The translations under genes were made by a program, and so were the position numbers. A stretch of 64,000 bases of DNA from contig JXTB01000470.1 in assembly GCA_002914805.1 (NCBI GenBank), positions 7,028 through 71,027 on the forward strand, in the 5' to 3' direction. Origin of the DNA: Parasponia andersonii (taxonomy: Eukaryota > Streptophyta > Magnoliopsida > Rosales > Cannabaceae). Under the pieces are notes generated by a model. It had not been told where the DNA came from. It searched no databases and saw only the letters and a program-made list of their open reading frames with translations. Shown one piece after another: positions 45,947 to 56,462 of this stretch. Position 1 is the stretch's first letter, and the number at the start of each line of letters is the position of its first letter.

Positions 45947-48297
45947 TATCATGACCAAAAATCCAAGGTCGTTACTTTTAGTAATTTGAAGTTAAAATAG
46001 TAATAAAAAATAATTTTTACTCCTCACAAATAAGTAAAATTCAAATTAAGAAAACATCTCATTAATATAGATTTTCAAGAAAATACTCCACTCAAAGTTT
46101 AGAGGAATTCTAATTAATTTATTTAGAAACTTTTTATTAATTTTAATTTTTCAAGGAAACCCATCATTTGAAGTTTGGAGGAAAAAACTAATTAATTAAT
46201 TTAGAAACAATTTTAAATTCATAACATTTTTAAAAAAATAAAAAAAAGAGTCAAATTAAAACCTTAGTTTCAATGTCCAAATAATCCATATAAAATCATT
46301 TGTATTTCTAAGTACTCAATTTAATAGTAAATAATCCTCATACATCCACTTAATAAATATACTATTATTGGGTAAATAAATTTGACTTAGAAAATAAAAG
46401 ATGATATAGATTATGAACCAAGTAATAAAGAGGATTTAGAATTGCAAGCATATGCTAAATATACTTGCCAAGCCACCAGAAAATTACCATAAAATAGATC
46501 AATACCTGAAAATGGAGGAAATAGAGGATGAGCACATGAATGCTCAGTAGAAACTCAGTTATCTTTTTGAGTGGATGTAATTTTACAAAACTTGCATGAT
46601 TAATACCGTTTCCAAAATCTATTTATAAACCCAATTTATAAAACAATTGGTATCTAGAATAATTACATATTCAAAACCAAAATAAAAATTACAAGATTGT
46701 ATATATCATAAATCAACTCATCTTATGAGCTCACATCCTCTCATCACGAATCAGAACAACTCGTACCATAAGTACTAAGTACTCTCTTCCTAATACCTAT
46801 CCTTGAAAACTAGAGGGACACCCATGTGTCTATGCCTACCGAACCAGAGGGGCAACTGAATGCCTATACCTACTGAATGGAAGTAATTAGAAAAATCTCG
46901 CATAGGTTCAAGGGCTCTTACTGAAGATGGGTATACTAGTTCGCCTACTACAACACCGCGATACCTAAGATATATCTCATGTGTGATCTTATGGTATGTA
47001 CAATATGTAACAAAATATACATGTAATAACCATATAGAACATAACCAAACAATGTTTTAAAACTTTGTTTGATATTATTTTAGAATTTACTATACCTTGG
47101 GCAGGACATTCACTAAATCACCTCGAGATCACGATTTTATAAATATATATAGAAGTCACACAATCCAATTCTAGAATAATCTAAAATTTTCCAACAATTC
47201 ATTAAAATATTGTTTACTTCATGATTTTTCACGAGTATGTATAAAATCAGGTAATTGAACTCCTACCTCAATTGAGTGTCCAAATAGTGATATGGGACTA
47301 TGGAGAAACTTTGGCATAGTGTGGATGTCGTTTAGAAGGTCAAACGTATGGAGAAAGTTTGGCATAGTGTGGATGTCGTTTAGAAGGTCGAACGTCTTTT
47401 TCAAACCTTTGATCGATAGGTTTGAAAACTGGATTTTTAATCAGAACCTCAGACTGTGAAACGGACTTCACCATTGAAGTCAGAGCACCCAAAAATACTA
47501 GATTAGATATATAGTTTGACCGATTCAGGCTTGGGCTGAATTTAGACCCACAACACACAAAACAAGGAAATCCAAGCTATCAGAATTCCTTTTTTGTGCC
47601 CGTCACCAAACATAATTAAGATATATATTAAAATTTTTATTTTCACGAATACACCATAAATATGAGATTTATTTTATGATCTAATAGTCGGATTGACAAA
47701 TTTAAATACAAAACTAAAATAGTTCAAAATTGACAAAAATGACAAATTCAATTTGGACAATATTGAGTCAAGATATATATACCATATAAAAGATTGTGAC
47801 AAAACGAGTTAAATCGAATCAGTTTTATGGCAAATGGATGCCAGAATCAGCGCCGTTGAGTTTCGGAAGCCTTAGCATTTTTCGGCTTTTTCCGGCGATG
47901 GTGACATCAGGCGGAGCTGCAACCGCGGGCGGGAGGTTCGTCCCGTGACGGGCTATCAACACATGGTGCGACTCAACGGTGGCGGGAACGACTTAGTCAG
48001 AGAACGTTGGAAAATCGACATTTTTTCGCCGTGAACGAGAGAGAACTCGGGAGAGGAGACAAGGAGGAAGATGAGGGGTTACTACAGGCCATGTGTCTGC
48101 TCTTAAATAGGTAGTGCAATTTTTTAAAATTACACATAAGTCCCTAATTTTAAAATTTTATTTCAAAATAGTTCTCCAATTTGCAATTTAGTCTCTCTTT
48201 CAAAAGTTTTCATATTATAACCCAAAATTCGATTTTTTTGAAATTATTATTGGATCAAAAGACCAAAATACCCTCCTAAATTTTAAGGGGTTTTACA
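45947..48297 (-). mobile_element. solo LTR of the LARD-like family, minus orientation
   Basis: The 2351-bp segment reads TATCATGACCAAAAATCC at the left (the family has TGTCACAACCCAAAATCC) and ends GGGGTTTTACA. It is flanked by AAAAC on both sides (45942-45946 and 48298-48302). Internal blocks shared with the other copies include GAATGCTCAGTAGAAA, GGACACCCATGTGTC, GAGGGGCAACTG and TACTGAATGG, plus a GC-rich block at 47850-48070. On the minus strand TATTTAAG at about 48112 is a TATA-like element about 190 bases from the LTR start. It is more diverged than the paired LTRs, hence an older insertion. Confidence 0.88.
47299..47394. repeat. 48-bp tandem duplication inside the solo LTR
   Basis: Units 47299-47346 and 47347-47394 both begin TATGGAGAAA and share TTTGGCATAGTGTGGATGTC. 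They differ at two positions only, so the duplication is much younger than the LTR insertion. Confidence 0.95.
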
Positions 48298-48576
48298 AAA
48301 ACTACTAAATACTAAGGGAAAAATATTGTGAATATTTTTTAAGTTTGAGAAAATTACTCATAAAACTTCCTAATAACCTAGTTTATATTAAAATTAGAGT
48401 GACATCCTTTGCCCCTAAAGTATGTATATTAGGACCCTCTAAACACCACAAAAGATGATTAAAATAAAACTGAAAATGAAAAAATAGCATATCATTTATT
48501 TAATTAAATTCGATTAAAGATTAATTTTTTACCATTAAATTTCCACGACTTTAATTATTTATAAAATAATACTTAG

Positions 48577-49374
48577 TGTTTGTGCTGTTCTTACCAACTG
48601 TCCACGTGTCTCTGAACTGCTGAAGTTGTATCCACCAACTGTCTGTGTATCCTCGCTATTTCGGAATGCCTTTAGCTTCAGGCTGAGACGGAGAGGCGGA
48701 GGTGGCCACCTACAAAGACTTTCCGATGCTTAAGTCAGTGATTTATCCTTAAGACTGAACAGCAAGGATTTAGTTTTTCTCTGTAAACGTTTTTTTTTGT
48801 ATATATATATATCTCTCCCCTTAGGGAGGAAACAAAGCTTATATATATAATCCTGGAACTGTGAGTTTTCTGGCTCTCAATCCCAAGATTGAGTACCTTT
48901 TTCCATCATGACTTAATCCAGAAATCATAGGTCGTGATTACCGTGACCTCTCTTGCATCGCCACGGCCTGTTTTCTGCCGTCCCTTACGACTCCAGCCTG
49001 TCGGGAGTGAGATTTTGACAAGCTGCCGTTCTGTCAGGACGACCTACCCAATACGTGCACCTATCCAGGATCGCATTAAATGCTCTGTCTAGGTCTGGAG
49101 CGGTGAGTTGCTTCCCATGGTATTCTGGCGGAAGACCCTTGAGGCTCCTGACCCTAACTGTCGAGATAAGAATCGGACTGGGCCGAATCCATCCAGGGTT
49201 TGAGATGGGTTCGGCCCTAGCCTCGGACAGCCCATGGGCCTATGCGGTGCCACGTGCGACTTGCGTGGTTTTTAATCGGTCACTCTGGACACGTGTAGGA
49301 CGGTGTACCCCGTTTGTGACATGTTCTGTCACTTAATCGTCTACATGGTGTATGATTTAGGAACGGGTCCCACA
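48577..49374. mobile_element. GC-rich solo LTR of a further retrotransposon family
   Basis: The 798-bp segment begins TGTTTGTGCTG and ends GGGTCCCACA. It is bordered by CTTAG at 48572-48576 and 49375-49379, a 5-bp duplication typical of LTR elements. It is markedly richer in G and C than its surroundings. TATA-like tracts near 48800 and 48840 could serve either strand; the minus-strand TTATATATATAAGC looks the better TATA box. A 93-codon frame at 49055-49336 shows no known domain and is probably incidental. Family unknown. Confidence 0.75.
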
Positions 49375-49379
49375 CTTAG

Positions 49380-50042
49380 TCACTTACATTAAATAATTAC
49401 ATAGTTAAGTAGTGAAAATTTTATTAAGCTTTTAATTTGTGTTAGAATGATAGAGTGTCATTGTAATTTGACAACCCAAAATCATAGGATGTTAATGTAG
49501 TTTTCCCTTTTAAGTTTTAATGAAACAAAACATTAATTTTATTTACTATTATAAAAGTATAAATATGTTCTTTAATTTTCTATTTTTCTTTTCACTTGCG
49601 CCCGCTCAGAGAATATTTACAGTGCGACACTACATAATTGGCTATAGGAGTAAAGGGGTCGACTACAGCGACCACTAGCAGCAGCGAAATCTTATCGTCT
49701 TTAGCTTGGCATTAGCACTAAACAATTGGGTCCATCGTTTTGTACATTTTGTTTGCATAATTGAGCGTTAGATTATTAATTATTGAGTTTCACAATAACT
49801 CAATTCTCGTCTAAAAGGAAACCTTTTCTTCGGTCGGTTTATTTTGTCTTTTTTTTTTTCCCCATAACAAAACAAACTTTTGTCCTTACCTAAAAAAAAA
49901 CACCGAACTTTTGTGCTTGATAAATTCACATTTTAAAGGCCATAAAAAAATTCACATTTTATAGGTTCTAAATTCTCAAAAGGATAATACTAGAAATCTT
50001 AATTATCAAATGTTATTACGAATATATGCAACATATGAATTG
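49380..50042. other. AT-rich intergenic sequence
   Basis: No gene recognised. A slightly GC-richer patch lies at 49605-49700. Confidence 0.4.
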
Positions 50043-50151
50043 TTATTATTTAATTATTATAATAAAATTTATCATAAATAATAAACTATAAATTAATTGA
50101 ATTAATTATTATTATTTAATTATTATAATAAAATTTATCATAAATAATAAA
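50043..50151. repeat. 66-bp period tandem duplication
   Basis: TTATTATTTAATTATTATAA and the following bases to AAATAATAAA occur at 50043-50085 and again at 50109-50151 without visible change over 43 bases. AT-rich, non-coding. Confidence 0.9.
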
Positions 50152-50189
50152 TCAATTAAATAGTAATAATTTATATATCATATAATTAT

Positions 50190-50385
50190 TTTTTTTCTAA
50201 TAAAAGTGAATCTTAACTAATGATCTCTACTTATTACAAATTAAAAGAAAATACATACTATTACTTAATCTACACTCTATCTTTTTAAGGTTCATAGGTT
50301 TTCATGCATATCTCCGATATGACTTATATTTAAGAGTGAGATTCCAAATAATAGGTACTTGTATTATTTGAGCCAACTCACTTTA
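50190..50385 (-). mobile_element. tRNA-derived SINE, copy 3 (inverted)
   Basis: Read on the minus strand it has GAGTTGGCTCAAATAAT near its 5' end, TCATATCGGAGATATGCATG at the box B position, and the family tail AATTTGTAATAAGTAGAGAT, CATTAGTTAAGATTCAC and a short T-run. The tail agrees closely with copy 1 (23758-23795), while the tRNA-like part is more diverged. Confidence 0.5.
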
Positions 50386-50389
50386 TCGA

Positions 50390-51725
50390 AATTAAATTAG
50401 TAAGCTGATCTTTATTTCATTGCTAAATGTACCTATCGTAAATATATGGAATTGTGTAGCAGGACTTCAATTCTAGAAGGGTTAAGTAAAAGTAATATTT
50501 ACTTTTTGTGAAACTAGGGTATTGTAGCAGCTTCAGTTTGTATGGTTTATACTGGTTAAATCAGATTTTATACTAGGTATATCCTGTTATTTTGCTACAG
50601 TATTTGGGAAACAAATTTATTTTAAAGAGGCCAAAAGTTCGGCCATTTTGCTAAGAGCTTCCTACTACCTCTTTTTAAGTAACTAACTAAATTTTAGTCT
50701 GATTTTTTTTTTAAAAAAAAAAAAAGGAGTATATATATAGTGAAAAAAAATGGACAAAGATAAAGTTACTTAATTCAAGTGAAATGTTTTTATACCAAAC
50801 ATTTTAATATTCAATTGAATGATAGTTTCATTCTAAAACTGTACTTACATAAGATGGATAATGGTAATATGAAATAAAATCTAGCTCATTGGGCATGCAT
50901 GTATATCTATGGGTCTAAATTTTCACCCTATTTCGTTCAATTAAGGCATTTTTTGGAACTTGGATGATATTTTTGTACAGTATAATGTCCATAAATTAAT
51001 GGATATATGTACCAACATGAGAATCGCTATGTTTATATTACAACCTAACAAATTATCCTGTTCACTACGTACGCATGTTAAGTATTGAAAGAAGTCTTAT
51101 CAAGTCATCAACTATACAATAATCTCATAAAATAAAATATCAAATAAAATACACACATAAAACACACACACACACATATCTATACATACGGAGTATTTTT
51201 TTTTTTTTTCTTTTTTCAGAAATCTAGAAGACAGGAAAGAATGTTCTTTCGATGATAGTTTTACGCAAATATCATTTACGTGTTTTATGCCGAAAATTTC
51301 TGGAAGGAGAAAGCAGACAGAAAGAGAAGACAATGCGTTGGGCGACTGTGGGGCCTAATGCGCTCGAGCTAGTCCACAGCTCTTTGAAGTGGCAGAATCC
51401 AATTGGCAAGGCTGCGACCCGTGGTTTGCTTATTAACTTTGATTATTTGACAAACAACACAACAGCTCAAGTGCTTTGATTGAATCTCTAGAAACTTCCC
51501 GAAGTGGTTGTTTGTTTATGGTTTGGATTGTTATTAGGCGCACCAATTTTTTGACCCAAAACAAAAAGCATATAGTTTTAATTTTTTTTTTAAGTGGAAC
51601 GAATTTTAGTTTTAATTTTATTTCTAGTGTGGATTTGACAATTTTTTTTCATGTTTCTTTTTCAGCATATTTTCCCTAATTTCTTGAGAATGTGAAAGAA
51701 CCTTCCTAAATCTTGGAAGATTAGG

Positions 51726-51760
<35 letters not shown>

Positions 51761-52004
51761 GACCATCAAATATATAGGAATTTTTTTAACTTATTCGTAA
51801 GTATTATTTTGTCCAAATAAAATTCATCATGTGGGTTTTTTATGGTAAAAATTGGAGAAAGAAAAATATTAGAAAAATAAGTATTTATTTTTATTATTTT
51901 TTTCCAACTATTCAAATTATGGTAGACGTTAGATTATGATCAAAGGCTAAAAAAAGAAATATGATAGATAAAAATAATACCTATTAAATTGGAATCTCTC
52001 TCTA

Positions 52005-52005
<1 letters not shown>
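50390..52005. other. intergenic with a GC-richer patch at 51290-51480
   Basis: A related piece of the 41396/44696 repeat lies at about 50520-50660. The patch 51340-51425 is GC-rich and has short plus-strand frames (67-75 codons) without known domains; it may be a promoter or gene relic. (TA)n runs lie at about 51728-51760. Confidence 0.35.
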
Positions 52006-52007
<2 letters not shown>

Positions 52008-52046
<39 letters not shown>

Positions 52047-52157
52047 CAACAAACTCACTATAATTTTAACTTTTTCTTTTTCTTTTATCTTATATATATA
52101 TATATATAAAAGCAACAAACTCACGATAATTTTAACTTTTTCTTTTTCTTTTATCTT
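52008..52157. repeat. (TA)n microsatellite with an adjacent 67-bp duplication
   Basis: (TA)n at about 52010-52043 is followed by AGCAACAAACTCACTATAAT... (52044-52091), a second (TA)n, and a near-perfect repeat of that block (52111-52157). One difference is visible (CACTAT against CACGAT). Confidence 0.9.
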
Positions 52158-52159
52158 CC

Positions 52160-54515
52160 AATCCAATTCCATTATTACACTCCTAGTATTCTAATTTCAT
52201 TAATTTTAATTCCTCATATAGTTTTATTTATGTAAAAACTAATCTAATATTAAAAAAAGGAACAAAATCTCGATTCTAGTATCATACACTAAAGGCCAAC
52301 AAAAATTATATGTAATTCGTATTAAAAGAAATTAAATTAAAAATATTAATAAAAATGTAAGAAATTTGAAAAGAAACACAAATTTGGTAAGTGTAAGAAA
52401 AAATAAAATTCAAATTATATGTAACTAAAATATTTGAAATTTAAAGTTGAAAAAATCCAGTCATAAACTTTTGTGGAAAAAAATAACGGTAATTAAATTC
52501 CAAACAATATCATATTAAAAAAGTTAAAATTAAAATAGAGTATAAGGAACACAAAAGCAGAAAAAAAAAATAGAATTATGAATGAATTTTAAGTATAATA
52601 TTTTTATTCGAATGATTTTAGGTATAATATATTTATTCCATTTCACAAACATAAAATCATTTTGAAAAATTTATATATGTATATGAATTTGAATCAAAAT
52701 TAAAGTAAGTGAATTTGTTTTTATGAATCGGAATTAGAATGGAAATCATGTAGCTCACTTTCAAATTGATCAAAAAAACAAAAATATTGGTTGAGAACTC
52801 ACCAAACATAAATAGATTGAGAACTCACCAAAAATATGTGTATATATTATTAATAATTGAGGTTGATCGTTTAATTAGTAATTTGATATGAAATCTTGCA
52901 CAACATACTATAACATTAAATAATTTAACGATAAGTTACAATAATTGGACGAGCATGTCATGTCTCAGCAGTCTCATTATAATGGTTTAAATCTTATGAT
53001 GGTAACGAAACGATCTGGGGAGAAGCTATTATTCATTAAAACACATCACTCGTATCCCACTAATTCTCCATCATATCTTTCCTATTTTATCTTATCTTGT
53101 TTTTTAAAGACGCTATTTTATCTTCGTAATGATTTCCTTCTGAACAACAATATAAAAGATTAACCTAGTAACTTTTGTTAGTGGTTAATTAACAAATAGT
53201 AGCAATAAATATAAAAAACATACTTGAAGCATTTATTATTTTTTTATTTTAATGTAGGGTATATTTTGCTGAAATTATCAATCGTACTTTGTTATCTTTA
53301 ATTATTCTTCCCCCTCCCTCCCAAACAAATAATCACTACTATTCTCCAATTTGTTTTAGGATAATTCTATCATACCACCTCTTATCCCACTTTTGATATC
53401 ACATTTTCTGGCATATACAATTTGCATATTACGAAAGATATGGGATAAAGAATATGGAGTTACATATGATCTATGCATAAATAATTGACCAAAACCATAT
53501 ATACTGATGTTCGGGTAGGGGGAAAAAAAGAATGAAAGAAAAGCTTTGCAGGGGAAGTAGATCGATGTGCACGGAGCTCCACAAGAGGTGTAACTATAGT
53601 TTCTCACGAGATATTAGTGATGTAGATCTAGACATAGACATGAAATAAATATATTCGAACATTATTTAGAATTATTTAAATTTACAATAAATTATTATTA
53701 ATTTTGAATAACTAGATTTAAGTTTCATATTTCTATTAATTTTTAGAGTGTTTATTTCCTAATTGAGTCTAATTGCCTATCTATAAATAAACTTAATTAT
53801 ATTATTATTTTTCAGACTATGATGAATTTATAAATGATTATTGATTTTTCTCTTCTTAGAGATCTTTTTTCTGAATTCTTATCTTAATTCTCGATTACTA
53901 TTCTACCCGTTTCTCAATTTTTGTTTGAATCACTCTAATTATCTCTCTTGATGCTATTATGTTATCGAATCTATCTAATTTCTTGTCTATCTGGTTATCT
54001 TTTCCTATTTTACTAATTTTCTTGTTGTACCTATTTTCTCTATTTTTCTAACTTTTCTCATGTTATCCTGTATCAGATATTTTTTTGGATGTCCAAAAAA
54101 AAAAAAGAGAAGATAGCTTTTTGGCTCTTTCAAATCACCCTTCATTATTTAATTAATTGGTTTTTGATCCATTGATTTTCTAACGGATCTTCGAAGAAAT
54201 TGATATTCATAAGCATATGTAAATTTTTTAAGCCAGATTTGGACTCAGAAGCGTCAAATCAAGGGGGGGGAAAAAAACATAATAACATATACACAGAATG
54301 ATTAAAATAAAAATTAATACAAATCTACAATTAAATAAGACGATTAAAATAATCATAGATATTCTAAACTTGTATTAAAACTACTTTGACACGAATAGAA
54401 AAATTAATAATACACGAATAGAAAATCCTACGAGAGGAAAATCTCAAGAGGTTGGAATTGTATATAGAGGAGGAATAAGAAGCATTCAGGGAAAAGAACG
54501 ACTAGAATTTTCCCT
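52160..54515. other. AT-rich intergenic sequence
   Basis: No gene recognised. Open frames of 72-83 codons at 52945-53163 and 53356-53607 lack any known domain and sit in AT-rich context. Confidence 0.4.
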
Positions 54516-54685
54516 AAAAATAGAGGAATCGGATCTTCTGTCATATTTGTCTATCTTATTCTCTGTCTTACTAATAAAAAAAGCAACGCATCATCAAAGT
54601 TATGTGATTCCATGTTTTCAGACGGAAGAAACCCACGAAACCCTCCATTAAGGTTTAACTATTAAATGCTTCAAAATTAATGAAG
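54516..54685 (-). repeat. dispersed repeat, inverted partner of 62015-62190
   Basis: The reverse complement matches 62015-62190. CTTCCGTCTG, GAAAACATG, GACTTTGAT/AACTTTGAT and AAGACAGAGAATAAGAT then GACAA.TATGAC occur in the same order. About three-quarters identical by eye. Function unknown. Confidence 0.65.
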
Positions 54686-54935
54686 ACAAAAACAATTACT
54701 TTGCAACTTACTAGTACAACTGTATTGCTCCCAACCCCAAAGCTGCCACCTGCAAATGCAAGCAGCCTCCAAGCTAATAAAATAAATAAATAAATGAAAA
54801 AGAGACTTTAATTTTATGCTAAATTTTTTCTAACCCTCAGCTTCGATGTTCCCCACTTCCGTATGCTAGCAATACTCTCTGTTGCACTCTCTTAATCTCA
54901 CTGCTTAACACGTAGACTCTACTATGATTTGTTGT

Positions 54936-55586
54936 TGTTAGAGATTTATTGAAAAATAATAACAAGCATGGAAACTACAATAGAAATAATTGACAAAATC
55001 TACAATATAGATAATTAATAATAAATAGTAAATAAGTACAATTTAAAGTCAAAGTATGACAAGCACTGTCTGTAAAGAAAGATTCCACCTCTCTCAAACA
55101 ATATTAGGGTGTGAAATAGGCTTCATGGCGGTCTTTAATCTAAGATATAATGACTAATGTTTGACTAAGGGCACACTTCCTAAGATGAAGAGTAGACAAT
55201 GAAACCACGAGAAACTCTCTCTAGCAAAATAAAACTACGCAGACACATAGGAAACCTTTTCTTTTATTTTCTTATGCTAACAAGCTGAATACAGTGAACT
55301 CCCTCTCTAGCTCTACCTCTCGTTCTCTATCTTTGGCTCTCTTTACCTTTTTGTACTTCTCATTGTCTCCACCAAAGTACTATATATATAGCACCAAAAA
55401 ATATGGGGTCTAAGGCCAAAATATTGCCTTGTAGATAAAGGCTAAAAGCCTTATAGAGGAAAAATGCTTTATAAGTAGATTTTTAACATTTAAAAAAAAA
55501 AAAGATAAAGGTATATTCCCTTTCTAAAACTTATATTCCCTTTCTAAAACTTAGTAATTTGGAATTAAAAATAAAATAATACAACA
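54936..55586 (-). repeat. 3' LTR of the Copia element
   Basis: 651 bases, collinear with 60074-60709 and about 80-85 percent alike by eye. It has a private 21-bp tandem duplication (TATATTCCCTTTCTAAAACT at about 55510 and 55531). A TATA-like CTATATATATAG lies at about 55380-55391. Confidence 0.88.
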
Positions 55587-56462
55587 ATTTCACATAAATT
55601 TCAAAATATTGTTGTCTGCATAATATTAGAGATAATATGAAAATTTAATGCATAAGTACTGGTGCTTTTAAAGTTATGAACCAACCATAGAATAACTAAT
55701 CGTCATCCATAGATACTTGGTGAATCAAAAGTTTCTATGAACCAAAATGCTTTTGGTGTAGAACAGAAGAATAATATCCACACTAAACTTTAAACACATT
55801 GTTGTCTACAAGTTGGCACATTAAGGGCCTAACGCCTTCTTGGAATTTATGAGTACCCTAGAAAGTTTGCCTACACTCTCATAGGAATGGGCCCTAGTAC
55901 CACACTCATATAGGTGAACACTTAATCAAGTGTGTACTGTTGTATCTACACACTACCTCAATAATAAGACCATAGATTTCACTAAGAGCAAATTAGCTCA
56001 ACCTCAATCACTGTAAAAAAAATATTATAAATACAAAATTATAGTCCATAATGCTACAAGATAACAAGTAACTTGTTTTTACCTCTATGAACCTAATTCA
56101 TAGGATCTCAAATCACATAGGTGAGGCTACAATCACTCTTGCTTTTTGTCCCTAGGCATTAGTCCCATTCCCATTGACATACTCACCACTAACCCCTTAT
56201 TTAGTAATTTTGTCAGAGGATCGGCCAAATTCAACTTTGACTTCACATAATCTAGAGTTACTATTCTAGATTCCAGCAGTTACTTGATTATTCTATGTCT
56301 CAAATGTATATATCTACTCTTCTTGTTACAAATTTTGCTTTTCGGTTTACCAATCGCAGTTTGACAATCACAATATATAAATATATAATGGGGAACATTT
56401 GTACTAATGGAAAGATCTACCAAAAGGTTTCTTAACCATTTGGCCTTAGAACATGCCTTCTC

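Noticed and set aside
49055..49336. 93-codon plus-strand open frame
   Set aside because: It sits inside a GC-rich solo LTR with target duplication and has no recognisable domain. High GC content alone lowers stop frequency.
51290..51680. Possible gene with 75- and 67-codon frames
   Set aside because: Frames are short and adjacent in different phases, composition returns to AT-rich after 51480, and no domain is recognisable.
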